Positions 9,733 through 24,370 of a stretch of 64,000 nt of DNA are shown piece after piece. The DNA comes from Polyodon spathula (taxonomy: Eukaryota > Chordata > Actinopteri > Acipenseriformes > Polyodontidae). The stretch covers positions 7,925,838 to 7,989,837 of the forward strand of contig NC_054564.1 of NCBI RefSeq assembly GCF_017654505.1, given 5' to 3'. The notes beneath the pieces are model-generated. The model was not told the origin of the DNA. It ran no database searches and saw nothing but the letters and a program-made list of their open reading frames with translations. Made by a program: the position numbers and the translations under genes. Each line of letters begins with the position of its first letter. The first letter of the stretch is position 1.

Positions 9733-11417
9733 GCCGACTCGCTGTGTGAAACCTGCCGGCTCTCACTGCATTCTGAGCCGACTCGCTGTGTGAAACCTGC
9801 CGGCTCTCACTGCATTCTGAGCCGACTCGCTGTGTGAAACCTGCCGGCTCTCACTGCATTCTGAGCCGACTCGCTGTGTGAAACCTGCCGGCTCTCACTG
9901 CATTCTGAGCCGACTCGCTGTGTGAAACCTGCCGGCTCTCACTGCATTCTGAGCCGACTCGCTGTGTGAAACCTGCCGGCTCTCACTGCATTCTGAGCCG
10001 ACTCGCTGTGTGAAACCTGCCGGCTCTCACTGCATTCTGAGCCGACTCGCTGTGTGAAACCTGCCGGCTCTCACTGCATTCTGAGCCGACTCGCTGTGTG
10101 AAACCTGCCGGCTCTCACTGCATTCTGAGCCGACTCGCTGTGTGAAACCTGCCGGCTCTCACTGCATTCTGAGCCGACTCGCTGTGTGAAACCTGCCGGC
10201 TCTCACTGCATTCTGAGCCGACTCGCTGTGTGAAACCTGCCGGCTCTCACTGCATTCTGAGCCGACTCGCTGTGTGAAACCTGCCGGCTCTCACTGCATT
10301 CTGAGCCGACTCGCTGTGTGAAACCTGCCGGCTCTCACTGCATTCTGAGCCGACTCGCTGTGTGAAACCTGCCGGCTCTCACTGCATTCTGAGCCGACTC
10401 GCTGTGTGAAACCTGCCGGCTCTCACTGCATTCTGAGCCGACTCGCTGTGTGAAACCTGCCGGCTCTCACTGCATTCTGAGCCGACTCGCTGTGTGAAAC
10501 CTGCCGGCTCTCACTGCATTCTGAGCCGACTCGCTGTGTGAAACCTGCCGGCTCTCACTGCATTCTGAGCCGACTCGCTGTGTGAAACCTGCCGGCTCTC
10601 ACTGCATTCTGAGCCGACTCGCTGTGTGAAACCTGCCGGCTCTCACTGCATTCTGAGCCGACTCGCTGTGTGAAACCTGCCGGCTCTCACTGCATTCTGA
10701 GCCGACTCGCTGTGTGAAACCTGCCGGCTCTCACTGCATTCTGAGCCGACTCGCTGTGTGAAACCTGCCGGCTCTCACTGCATTCTGAGCCGACTCGCTG
10801 TGTGAAACCTGCCGGCTCTCACTGCATTCTGAGCCGACTCGCTGTGTGAAACCTGCCGGCTCTCACTGCATTCTGAGCCGACTCGCTGTGTGAAACCTGC
10901 CGGCTCTCACTGCATTCTGAGCCGACTCGCTGTGTGAAACCTGCCGGCTCTCACTGCATTCTGAGCCGACTCGCTGTGTGAAACCTGCCGGCTCTCACTG
11001 CATTCTGAGCCGACTCGCTGTGTGAAACCTGCCGGCTCTCACTGCATTCTGAGCCGACTCGCTGTGTGAAACCTGCCGGCTCTCACTGCATTCTGAGCCG
11101 ACTCGCTGTGTGAAACCTGCCGGCTCTCACTGCATTCTGAGCCGACTCGCTGTGTGAAACCTGCCGGCTCTCACTGCATTCTGAGCCGACTCGCTGTGTG
11201 AAACCTGCCGGCTCTCACTGCATTCTGAGCCGACTCGCTGTGTGAAACCTGCCGGCTCTCACTGCATTCTGAGCCGACTCGCTGTGTGAAACCTGCCGGC
11301 TCTCACTGCATTCTGAGCCGACTCGCTGTGTGAAACCTGCCGGCTCTCACTGCATTCTGAGCCGACTCGCAGTGTGAAACCTGCCGGCTCTCACTGCATT
11401 CTGAGCCGACTCGCTGT
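9733..11417. repeat. 44-bp satellite-like array, 38 complete units, almost identical
   Basis: The unit begins GCCGACTCGCTGTGTGAAAC. Starts fall exactly every 44 bp from 9733 to 11361, giving 38 full units and a 13-bp partial. Only one substitution stands out: T to A in the last full unit at about 11371. Each unit has a 6-bp inverted pair (CGGCTC and GAGCCG). Forty-four is not a multiple of three and no long frame runs through it. The regularity implies very recent expansion, strong homogenisation, or assembly copying. Confidence 0.97.
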
Positions 11418-12299
11418 AAATGAGACGTGTTGCTGAACCCAAGCAGAGACCCGCTTTCCCGCATCGCTTTCACCTTTCAAACAGCAGGAGGTGAGGCTGG
11501 CTGCTCCCAAAATATCACTGCATCCTTTCAGTGTTTCAACAGGCTCTTCAACGCAAATTAATAACGCCTGTTAGGACTTGTAAAACTAAATTATTTTCTT
11601 TTGCAATTTTTTTTTTTTTTAATTGCACATTACCTTGGTTACAATTTCGATTTTGCTTAAACAGTTCAGATGTGACTGTGGCCTGTGTATGTACCTAAAG
11701 ACAGACTGACAGGAGCCTCGTTGTACTGCTAGACTCCCACTCACACGTGCTGAAGAACATTTTGTCACAGTTGAATAAGAGGAGATCAGAGCAGTTTGAA
11801 TGTAGCTCGCTTCACCTGGGTTTCTGTGGGTCTGCCGGTCTACGCTAGCTTCCACTGTATTACAAACAGTCAGCGTTACGTTCCTGATGTCCAGCAGTAC
11901 AGCCTGCACTCTGAAACATCCCTCTGTGCTGTGGATTCAATCCAGCGTGCTAATCCATAGCTCCAAGCCCTGGAAGCAGTGCTGAGGGGGTGAAGGAATA
12001 GGATTGATTATAAACCTTTATGCAGCTATATCTGTAGGGATCCCATCCTATATTTAACATGGGCTTAGTTGGGGTAAAACAATATCTCAGTGCATCACAG
12101 TTTATGAAAAAGGAATTTAATATATTTTTGGTGGCTGAATCTATGAATCAATTTTAATGTTACTCCCTGTGAATCATTTGGTTTTAATATTGTACTTGCT
12201 ATTTTGAGTGGTGACAATTTAAACAGTCATACAGTGAAAAAAAAATTGTTGTTCCCGTAACAAAACCTACCGTTCCTCCACAGTTTGGGTCTTCTTAGT
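11418..12299. other. Intergenic sequence, nothing recognised
   Basis: Single-copy in appearance, with a T-run near 11608-11620. A 96-codon minus frame (11619-11909) has no recognisable features. Confidence 0.6.
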
Positions 12300-12692
12300 G
12301 CTGCTGGAGCAGAGAAGAGAGGCTCTTATACTCTCTGCACTGCCTCCCTCTGCTCTGTGCTGGCGGAGCAGAGAAAGAGAAAGGGCGGCTCTTCTACTCT
12401 CTGCACAGCCTCCCTCTGCTCTGTGCTGGCGGAGCAGAGAAAGAGAAAGGGCGGCTCTTCTACTCTCTGCACAGCCTCCCTCTGCTCTGTGCTGGCGGAG
12501 CAGAGAAAGAGAAAGGGCGGCTCTTCTACTCTCTGCACAGCCTCCCTCTGCTCTGTGCTGGCGGAACAGAGAAAGAGAAAGGGCGGCTCTTCTACTCTCT
12601 GCACAGCCTCCCTCTGCTCTGTGCTGGCGGAGCAGAGAAAGAGAAAGGGCGGCTCTTCTACTCTCTGCACTGCCTCCCTCTGCTCTGTGCTC
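12300..12692. repeat. 66-bp minisatellite, about 6 units, related to the 70-bp array at 42.7 kb
   Basis: Units start GTGCTGGCGGAGCAGAGAAA at 12357, 12423, 12489, 12555 and 12621, each followed by GGCTCTTCTACTCTCTGCAC and AGCCTCCCTCTGCTCT. The unit is clearly homologous to the 70-bp unit 30 kb away but shorter, with GCGGCT where the other has GAGGCT. All frames on both strands are open because 66 is a multiple of three. Confidence 0.95.
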
Positions 12693-14373
12693 AGCTTGGA
12701 CATGTCAATCAGGTAAGAAGGCAGCTGGTTTAAGCAGCGTTCCCCTGTTTGTGTCTCCTGAGTGTTTGTAGGATTGCATTCTGTATCCAAGGATAGAAGC
12801 AGGATCTCAAAGTGGAGTGAATGGACTGACCTGGCCGCCCTTTCATTACGAGGTGAGCGAGGGCTGTCAGGCGGACAGCGAGAGGTAATCTGCGCCGGCC
12901 CGAGGCTCGTTGACCTCCGCAGGATATCAGTGACTCCCTGACCACAGGGTCAGGTGGAGGAGCCGCGGTGCTGTCAGTGTCCTCCCCCTCACCCTGCCAC
13001 CCCGACCTGTGTCAGAGGCCACCATAATCTGAACCATTAAAGGAGCAATCAAAGCTTGAAGTGGAGGCCCTATTAACTGTAGCACAGGAAGTGGATCTTT
13101 AGTGCAGTGGCAGAAAATTGTTATCTTCCCCTGAAAGTTGAAATAAAGAGGTTGTATATCAAGGGGTAAATCACTCTTTTTTTTTTAAAAAAAGTAAAAA
13201 AAAAACAACCTTTTGTATTACAAATGAGAAATAAGAAATCCTTACTTTACCCCTGCCTCAAATAAAACACCAGCAAGCTTTTTATTTTTCTCCTTTTGAT
13301 AGAAATGAGTCACTTAGATTTCAGCTGGCTGAACAGATCCCAATTAGCGCTCATTCTAAATAACACTGGGCAGTCAAAGATGGGTGCTGATCAGGGTCTG
13401 TGAAAGCAGTTATTTCGGGTGAAAGGCTTTTAAAATGATCTCTAGAAAAGAAACCCATATGTAGCCCTGTCAGTATTAGCTTAGTAACCAGAAAGATAGT
13501 TTTAAAAGCAGACTGTGCTATTGACACATCTTTGGTATATCAATCTGTGATTGTCAGAAATACAGAGATCGGAGAGTCACGGCTGGAATGGGACTGTCTT
13601 CCCTTTAAAGCTGAGGTAACGCGAAGCCACTTTTTCAGGAACCACGGCTTGAAACCTGGTTCCAGGAGACCTAGTTTGAGGTTTGCTGTATCAAACCCCC
13701 AAGTCTCCCCTGGTGTGCTGCGCAGTGGCCTGAAATCTAATCTCCTGAAACCAAGTTTCCAACCACGAAGTGTCTCTGTGTTCCCTCAGCGTTAGAGGCT
13801 GCTGTGCTGCGTGTGTGCTGTTGTGATGAGTGATATGAAAGTGAGTGATTCATCTATTAAAGGTCACACCGCCCCTGCAAACAGAACCGGGGTCACTGTC
13901 AGGACAGTGCTTAACCTCGCCCTCACCCTAAGAAAGATTCCTTAAAGCCTTGCAAACTATAACAAAGTGAAGTGCAAGAATGCATGGGCGCTGAGCGCTG
14001 GACAGGTATGTAAAGCACATTTAAATGCATGGCAAACCATGCTAAAGGCATAGTGGGCAGTAACTCAGCTTCAGGAAAATGATTCAATCTGAACGCTGTG
14101 TAAACAGTGCCACTCAGAAAAAGGCAAGGTAATCAAGGTAAGTTTTAAAAGCTGTAAACTGACACAGGTTTTGTCAATGTGTTCCTGTGATGCAATTCTC
14201 AGAGGGTTCCAGACCATCAATGAAACAGTCTCTGAAGCCCGGCCCTTCCTTCCTGTCTCATAGGGAAGTGATCTGAACTCGCTCTGGCACATGACCTGTC
14301 ATAAACCATGAGTCACTATCTGAAAGGCATCAGCACTTTCCAGCACTGCAGATGAAAATACCTGCTGTATTAA
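12693..14373. other. Intergenic sequence, possible conserved noncoding segment near 13.3 kb
   Basis: No gene recognised. An AT-rich patch with T and A runs occurs at about 13170-13205. The stretch at 13310-13400 (containing CCCAATTAGCGCTCATT) has a homeodomain-site flavour but conservation cannot be judged here. Confidence 0.4.
13641..13767. mobile_element. Possible small palindromic MITE (about 127 bp)
   Basis: The left end (about 13641-13669, with CTTGAAACCTGGTTCCAGGA) and right end (13741-13767, with TCTCCTGAAACCAAGTTTCC) are imperfect inverted copies over about 25 bp. The interior also has partial self-complementarity. No clear target-site duplication was identified. It could be a chance hairpin. 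Confidence 0.35.
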
Positions 14374-17306
<2,933 letters not shown>

Positions 17307-17343
17307 AATATTCTCGGAGATGCAAAACTTTTGGCCATAGCTG
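17307..17343. mobile_element. Terminal fragment of Tc1/mariner-like MITE
   Basis: GATGCAAAACTTTTGGCC followed by ATAGCTG is the reverse complement of the terminal sequence seen at 17832 and 58136. Only about 37 bp of the element end is recognisable. Confidence 0.6.
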
Positions 17344-17831
17344 TGTGTTTTTAAGTTCGGTTTTTTACAAATAACAGAAGGAGTAAATTCCTGTGTATGT
17401 GTTAAAATCTGAACTGTGACTCAGACAATCCTTAGATTGCAATCAGTTCTTTCTACTTTCACCCGTCATCTGAATCAAGTAGCAGGACACAGCTGCTGCC
17501 TTATCAGTGAATCTGCCATCTGGTTTGTGCACAATGTCATGCCCCTATGCCAGCCTACAACTTGTTGATCCCCTACTTCTGAGAAGCATCACAAGACCTG
17601 CAAGTGCAAAGCCAAGGCAGCGAAGCAGAGTGAAACCGTCACTCTCTGGCAGGTCCGCTGTTAGCAGGGTCTCAAACAGATTGTTCACAGTTTAATGGTC
17701 TAATGCCCGTCACATTGTACAATATCCCTTTTCAAATCTTATATACTGGCGAGAGAGAGCTCAGTTAAACTACCCGCGAGTGTCCGTTATTTATTATCCC
17801 TCTCAGTCTCTTCTATCTGTCCTGCGCTCTA

Positions 17832-18136
17832 CAGCTCTGGACAAAAGTTTTGCGTCACCTAGAATTTTTGGATTGGGACATTTAATTAAAAACTATATGA
17901 ACATAATTTAGATCTTTTATTTAACACTGTGTAATCAAAGAAACTCCAAAATGACATCAAATGCTAGATTTCGAAATGTCCCATGTTTCAATTTGCCGGT
18001 TTCTTTGTCAGCCCATGGAAAACTACAAAGTGGTGTGGAGCTCAATATGTTAGCATCATTCAGCAGGTTGCTTTCGACTTTATGAAGCAGAATGAGTTCA
18101 TCCTATCGGGGGACGCAAAACACCTGGCCATAACTG
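17832..18136. mobile_element. Near-complete Tc1/mariner-like MITE, about 305 bp
   Basis: It starts CAGCTCTGGACAAAAG and ends GGCCATAACTG, an inverted copy of the start; inner TIR bases GCGTCACC and GGGGGACGC also mirror each other. The interior is AT-rich, with ATATGAACATAATTTAGATC and a segment ending near TTCATCCTATCGGG, and has no transposase frame. Related sequence recurs at 26974, 56244 and 58136, and TIR-only fragments at 17307, 32929 and 50019. The left side is preceded by TA, as expected for a TA-targeting family; the right side is not clearly TA. Family placement is from TIR style. Confidence 0.75.
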
Positions 18137-19365
18137 CACATTACTGCTAGCATTTGAAATTGTGTGGAGTTCATTTCAAATGTACTGAAGTAAAAGTTTA
18201 GCCGCTCTTGGGCTGGTTTGAGCTGGCGATGGGACGTTATTTAATGCTGCCTTGAGTTATTTAAAAGGGAGGGCTGCCTGTCCCTCCTTGCAGCAGCGGG
18301 ACTGTCCCAGGCTGGGTGCCGTACAGGACACTCAGTTTCATGACAGTGCAGATGACGGCAGGAGGGAAGTCCCCCTGAACGACAGGGAAGATGCTCTGTC
18401 TTCGGCGCGCGTGTTTTACGCCTCCTCTTAATATTTATACACAAGCACCAGTGCCTGCACCCAAGTGGCTCTGCACAGACTGGGGCATGCGGTCTACCCA
18501 AGCAGAGAGCTGCACACCACCCAAACCACTCCCAGCGCCAACCCCAAACCAATTCCAAACATTACAACGCTTTACAGGGCTCTTAGCTGAGGTGAAGTGC
18601 AATATTAAGGTACTCTAGTGAGGTCAGGGGTGTTTAAATTGAGGGGGCTCTCTTTGATAATAGTTAGGTAAAATAAGAATGACTCCACAGGGATTTATCG
18701 TGACTATATCACGTGTGAGCCACGCACCGGGTACAAAGAGTGTAAGTGTAGTGCAGTGCAAGTGTGTTACGATGGATGATGTCGAGGATAACGCCCCTTT
18801 TAATTATTAACATAAGGATGAATGCTGTGATTGGATCTCAGCCCCTATTCGAGAAAAGTGATTAAGCGATGCTGAAAATGTGGCCTAAGAGATCACAATT
18901 TTCATTCAGAAACATCACATCTGGTCCTGTCTGGTTAATGAAAACTCAATTTGCTTCTCTTACTCACAGGTAATCTGTTACACTTCCTGGATCCACCCTA
19001 ACCCTACCCTCTAGAAAAGCAGACGGCGGGCAGTAGAAGGCACTGCCTGCATGAGAAATCACAGCTGTGCTGCGCAGAACTGTGTGCTTTTGTGGTCCGA
19101 CCCCTCCATGTGCATTATGACCATTGGACACTGATCCACTTATATCAAAACATGTTAGACATTTTAAAAAACGGATTAAATGTCAACATTTTAATAAGAA
19201 TAATGTGTCCTCCTCCTGCAGGGTGACAAACGACACTGGTTTCCTCGCTACATCAACCCCCTCCCCACACTCACAGCCCATTAAGGATGGCTTGGACGCA
19301 GTCACACGAACCAGCCGATTGAGGCAAATGATGTGTGGGTGAGAGGAGGCATGGGAGCCTGAGAC

Positions 19366-19540
19366 GAGGGCAGCGATGAGAGTTGATTTAAAGCGAGCGA
19401 CGGTGGGAGCGTCACGCACCAAGGCTGGGAGAGAGTTTCAGAGTCGGAGCCATGGGAGAGCACCATATAGAGAGTTGCAGTAGTCGAGTCGGGAGGAGAC
19501 AAATGCACGACAAAGCATCTCCGCATCCGGGAGGGAAAAT
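19366..19540. mobile_element. Dispersed repeat, possibly retroelement 3' remnant (copy 1)
   Basis: GAGAGTTGATTTAAAGC, GACGGTGGGAGC, TCACGCACCAA and GGGAGAGAGTT recur in the same order at 24184-24250. This copy continues with GTTGCAGTAGTCGAGTCGGG, a string I associate with fish non-LTR retroelement remnants. It seems to lack an internal part present in the second copy. Confidence 0.5.
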
Positions 19541-20089
19541 GGTTGAAAGTTTTGTCATATGTTTGACTCAATGCAGGCCTTTGGAATCCACACCCAAACG
19601 AAAAATGCCCCAAACTGTCTCAGTTGCCACCCCTGGGCACCTCACTTGGGTTTTTGGATTCTAGGGCGTTGGGTTTTGAATTCAGCTGACAGCTTTTTTG
19701 TTTTTGTTGCTATTTTCATTGGTTTCAGAATTGAAATTGGGGGAATTTATTGCGCGAGAAGGTCAGCGTCTAGCTGAGCGCGAGGGAGGTGTGAATGTGT
19801 GACTCAGTCTCTTCGGGTTTGCAATTCCTGCAGCAATAAGAGAGCCACAGCTATCTTTCTGCAAGAAATACAAGTTTTCACTTCCTGCAGAAACAGGAGG
19901 GGGAATTCTCATGAACCTAAAAAAGATTGCACTGTCCCAGAGAGAGAGAGAGAGAGAGATGAAGACGTCATCTTTAAAAGGTTGAAGATAGGCAGTGTAG
20001 TGTGAAACAGCTGTCAAACCTTACCGATTCAAAAAAGAGTTCTTAAGGACTGGACTGTCTAAGTTTTTTCAAATATATTCATAAGCACC

Positions 20090-20095
20090 ATTATA

Positions 20096-20142
<47 letters not shown>
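20090..20142. repeat. (TA)n microsatellite
   Basis: About 25 AT units. Confidence 0.9.
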
Positions 20143-20146
<4 letters not shown>

Positions 20147-21149
20147 TTTTAAAATGTGCCTGCACGGGACGTCTTCTTAATTCTGTGATATTTACCTATT
20201 TGTCTGGAGCACCTTTCCTTATCATTAGTGATGTAGTAAATTGACACATATTTGGTGATAGTGTGTTTAAGTAAACCACTATCACACAAATTCATTTCAA
20301 CAGGAAAACAAGTACAACCCATGGCATCAAATGCCTCTAAGTACCTCTAGTATTTTATTTCCGAACACACTTTCCCTTGAACACACTGAAACGTCTGGGA
20401 AGCTGGCTCTTTCGAGCAGCGATCATGCTTGCCATGCTAACGAACCACTGTTTCTGAGAAGTGAGGAAAGTGAGAAGGGGCTGCATGTTATCGTTGAAAT
20501 GTTCCAGCAATGTGCATTGCACACTCAAGCCATGTTTGTGTTTTTTGCAACTTCTGATGTCATTGTAGAATTTGGAAATGTGTGTTTGAAGCGTGGAATG
20601 CCTGAAAAGGGGTAGCCCGGTGCTGTTCTGACACACAAGATCGTAATTCTCTCTGTAGCTCAAATCGCGTCCTGAACAAATGTGAATAGGTGCTTTTCAT
20701 GATCTCTGTAGAAAACGCAGCGTGAAGGAGAGGCAAGCAAGCAAATGCTCTCCGCAAAACCCCCAGGTTCTGCCGTAATCATCCTAATTGAACAGTGATG
20801 GACAGACAGCTCATTGGAAAGACATTCAAACAGCATCCGTCTACCCCCAGATTATGCAGCTACACTGAAAAATCAAAAGTCTGACGAAAGACACATAAGT
20901 AAGGCTCTTGTGGTTTATCAATGCATCAGAACCCCTTGATAAAAACCACTCCCTTATTATCTGCTTTCTACACGCGTCCACATTCGTTATTTCTTGTATA
21001 GTTAGTAACATACTCAGCCAAACTTCTCAGCTACTTTTTTCCGAATGTGGAAATCTCTCTCCGTGTGAGCTCACCTCGAAAGTGCCCTGCTCCCACTGTT
21101 GTGACCAGACTGGAAGTCCCCAGGTCTCTCCATTACTGTATCAGAGCTG

Positions 21150-21568
21150 CTCACAGCACACTCAGCAGCCCCCGCAGGCAGGCCAGGGAACTGCATCTTC
21201 TGTACAGCACCGGTCTCGCTCTTGCTCACTGTACACAGCTACCCCTGCAGGCAGGCGAGAGAACTGCTGTGAATGTACAGTACCAGTCTTATTCGCTCAC
21301 TGTACTCAGCTACCCCTGCAGGGAGGCGAGAGAACTGCGCCTTCTGTACAGTACCAGCCTCGCTCGCTCACTGTACACAGCTACCCCTGCAGGCAGGCGA
21401 GAGAACTGCAGTGAATGTACAGTACCAGTCTTGTTCCCTCACTGTACTCAGCTACCCCTGCAGGGAGGCGAGAGAACTGCGCCTTCTGTACAGTACCAGC
21501 CTCGCTCGCTCACTGTACACAGCTACCCCTGCAGGCAGGCGAGAGAACTGCAGTGAATGTACAGTTTC
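21150..21568. repeat. 71-bp array with alternating monomers (142-bp higher-order unit)
   Basis: Monomers start CTCACTGTAC near 21227, 21297, 21368, 21439 and 21510, after one more diverged copy. Two kinds alternate: one with TACACAGC, GCAGGCAGGC and GTGAATGTACAG, the other with TACTCAGC, GCAGGGAGGC and GCCTTCTGTACAG. This A-B-A-B order is a small higher-order repeat. Open frames across it (20908-21414, 21047-21556) are periodic artefacts. Confidence 0.9.
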
Positions 21569-22484
21569 AACCTCACCCCCTGACATGCAGCAAAAGCAAG
21601 ATTTAAAACGGACATTTTTGCATTAAAGCAGCTCTAATTCTGAAGCCACCATCTTTTCAACCAGCAAATCAAATTTCTAGACCACTGTACCAATCCAAAA
21701 AGCAGAAACAGTGTGAGCTTCATGGTGCCTAATATTATCTTGTCCACGTCTTAGGAGAGAGTAGCAGCATTGAACAGGGAGTGCTATCACACCCAGGCTG
21801 GGAAGTGTGCGTGCGTGCGTGCGTGCGTGTGTGTGTAGAGTCAAGCAGACCGGAAAATACGACACGCCTTCAAAGGCACATTGCAATGCAGCCATGAATC
21901 AAGGTAGTTAAAAAAACACTCTTGCTGCAAACAGAGAAAACAAGTCTGGGGCGTCTTATGTAGTCACACTTTTTAAAGCCGTGGATAGTCTATACTGGAA
22001 GTCTGTTTTGCAGCATCACAAACTGTATTTTGTACTGCATTGCTACTGACATCAGCATAAGGCATAAACTTACCTCTCATCTCCTGCTGGGTAGAGTTGC
22101 ATGGTGAGACATTTGACCTTGGACCCATGAGGTTAGCGGTTTGTGTCCAGTGCTTCTCCATGAACTTCAATGGGCTGAGACGTCAAGCCCTTGCAAGCTG
22201 GCTGTGTTGCTGTAGGGGTTAATCAGCTGCTTCCCAGTCTGTGTCGGCAGCACTATGTAAAGCTGAGACTCCACTGCCAGTTTCACTGCTTTCTCTTTCC
22301 AGGGAAGTGTGTAATTAGTGCACAATGGAGCGTGTTTTGAAGTAGTTTTAATATTCACTCCCTTCATTCACATCGCTGCAAAGGGAATTGAGGGTGTGCT
22401 TTGCCGATCATGTCAGCGCTATCACCTTCTGAAGGAGCCGTGTAGCGGGGTCCCGGGGTTAATAGGCTGTCTGACTTGGATGTG

Positions 22485-22485
<1 letters not shown>

Positions 22486-22514
<29 letters not shown>
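22486..22514. repeat. poly(G) tract, 29 bases
   Basis: Unbroken G run, quadruplex-prone. Confidence 0.9.
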
Positions 22515-22515
<1 letters not shown>

Positions 22516-22747
22516 TGGGCATTCTCCATGCATACCAGAACAAATAATTCTGCAAAGGCAGGGTGATACGATTTTACATGCTAGGTTGTGTGTTTATGTA
22601 ATGCCCTCCTGATTCGCTTATTATGAAGATCCTTGCCTTGGCTTTGCAGTCCTGAGACTCAAGAGTATAGAGGAGATACACATTGGGAACCAGAAACCCC
22701 CGGTAAGCAAAGGCATGTCTAAAGAGTCCCACTGTGCCTCTGCATTG

Positions 22748-22825
22748 CAATTACTTAGTAAAACGCACGTGTGCTGACACATCGTTACAATGTTATTCTG
22801 CACAGTTGCAATGTTCTTAACGCAT
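22748..22825. mobile_element. GGTAACACTTT-type dispersed repeat, fragment
   Basis: TTACTTAGTAAA, then ACACATCGTTACAATGTTAT and CACAGTTGCAATG, match the internal order of the copies at 26578 and 33369. Confidence 0.5.
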
Positions 22826-24177
22826 CATGAAATTTTGCAGCCAGTAAGATGCTTTCACCTCAAAGGCACTGCTGAAGTAAAATAGCCCGGAAAGTGTAAT
22901 AGATATCCTGGAAGGGAAGGCAATCAAACCGTGCACTTTCTTTCACCTCGTGCATTAGCAGAGGTTTGAAAATGAAAAGGTTTGTGATGTCACACAAGCG
23001 CGCCTGCTGGAGACCAGTGGAGTGCGCGACCAGTTCCTGAAGCCATCTCAAGCCATGCGATGCTCAATGGCACTCTCATAAAGAAGCTGAGCGCAGGGCC
23101 ATTACAGGGATGAGGATGGCATACCGAGGAGCTTGCCTCACATTGCAGTCACTTCTGTTTCACCTCAACCCTTGGAAGAGGCACAAAGTTTCAACACCAC
23201 ACCTGCTTTCAGCGTTGCCTTGATAGAACTTTCAACTGACCAGTGTGAGGGGGCTGGCCAGTGGCTTGAAGACCTCCCAGGGAGACTGAAGCCTAACACC
23301 TATTTACATGGAATTTTCACCCCACAGAAATGAGAGCGAATCCCAGCGGCACGGCTCAACGTGGGAGTTGCGAAGAGGGAATGGAATTGGAGGCCAGATC
23401 AGCGGCGCCCTGCTGTCACTCTGAGCAGGATAAGGTGACAGGCAGACCAATTAAGCCATCTCGGAGGGAGGAAACCGCGCTAGCTCTGGGCCTCTCGTCC
23501 TGGTTTCTGTTTCTGTCTGGCTGGTTCTGCAGCATCTCCTGAAAGCTCATTTGGATCATGAGAGCGTCCCCGAATTTCGCACTTCGTTGTGTCTCGCATG
23601 CCAAATTAACAGACTGCCACTTCGCTTGGGGAAGCATTATCACTCACCCAGTGAACTTTGTTCATGCTGTTCATTCTCATTAAACATTCCTGAATATGTG
23701 TCGATCGCTGTCTCTCAGATCTCTTAGCTTCTTCTCGGATCAGGAACAAGATCGTTATCTTTACTGAGGCGACTCTCACACTTAGATATTGTTTTTATAA
23801 ATGAGTAAATTACTATGAATTGCATGGAACTACTGAAAATTACTTTTTCATTTATTAGCTTGAAATTTGTTATTAATATCAAGCAATTAGCAGGCATTAC
23901 CGGCACGAAGACACTAATCATATCCAACTGCCTCCGAATTACACTGGCAAAGGGATCTAGACAACAAAAAAGGATTTATATTTTAATTTTCCAATAAATT
24001 ACTTTTAATTGTTTGAAATTATTATGGATTTCTCCATTCTGCGAAAATGAATTTATGTTTTTTTTTTCTTTAAGTATTGTTAGATGTTACACAAGTAATA
24101 ATTTTCAATATATACAGTGTCTTCAATTATTTATTTTTTTTATTAAAATAAGTATTATAATTAGCAAGAGAGAACAG

Positions 24178-24370
24178 GCGGGTCTTGAGAGTTGATTTAA
24201 AGCAAGTGACGGTGGGAGCATCACGCACCAAAGCAGGGAGAGAGTTCCAAAGAGACGGGGCCACGAAGCTAAATGAGCGCTCTCTCCAAGCGTGGCGCTC
24301 TTTCGCTTGGGGATAACAAGCAGGCCAGAGTCGGAGGACCTGAGCTTGGGGACGCTGTATGGAGCTTATT
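24178..24370. mobile_element. Dispersed repeat, possibly retroelement 3' remnant (copy 2)
   Basis: Shares GAGAGTTGATTTAAAGC and following blocks with 19366-19460, then continues with GCGCTCTCTCCAAGCGTGGC and CGGAGGACCTGAGCTTG, absent from the first copy. Differences between the copies suggest both are old. Confidence 0.5.

Larger units (their letters stand above)
18137..21149. other. Intergenic sequence, possible conserved noncoding patch
   Basis: Holds a dispersed repeat (19366-19540), a TA microsatellite and a short AG run near 19940. The stretch 18770-18980 is balanced in composition and repeat-free and might be a conserved noncoding element. No gene recognised. Confidence 0.45.
21569..24177. 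other. Intergenic sequence with G-run and dispersed repeat
   Basis: Includes a GTGC microsatellite at 21808-21836, a 29-base G run and one dispersed element copy (22748-22825). The AT-rich block 23780-24160 contains a GC-balanced island (23890-23960). No coding exon recognised. Confidence 0.5.

Noticed and set aside
9733..11417. CRISPR-like regular array
   Set aside because: Units abut directly with no unique spacers, and the DNA is eukaryotic.
12285..12790. Three overlapping frames of 143-157 codons
   Set aside because: Both strands and several frames are open because the 66-bp unit is divisible by three.
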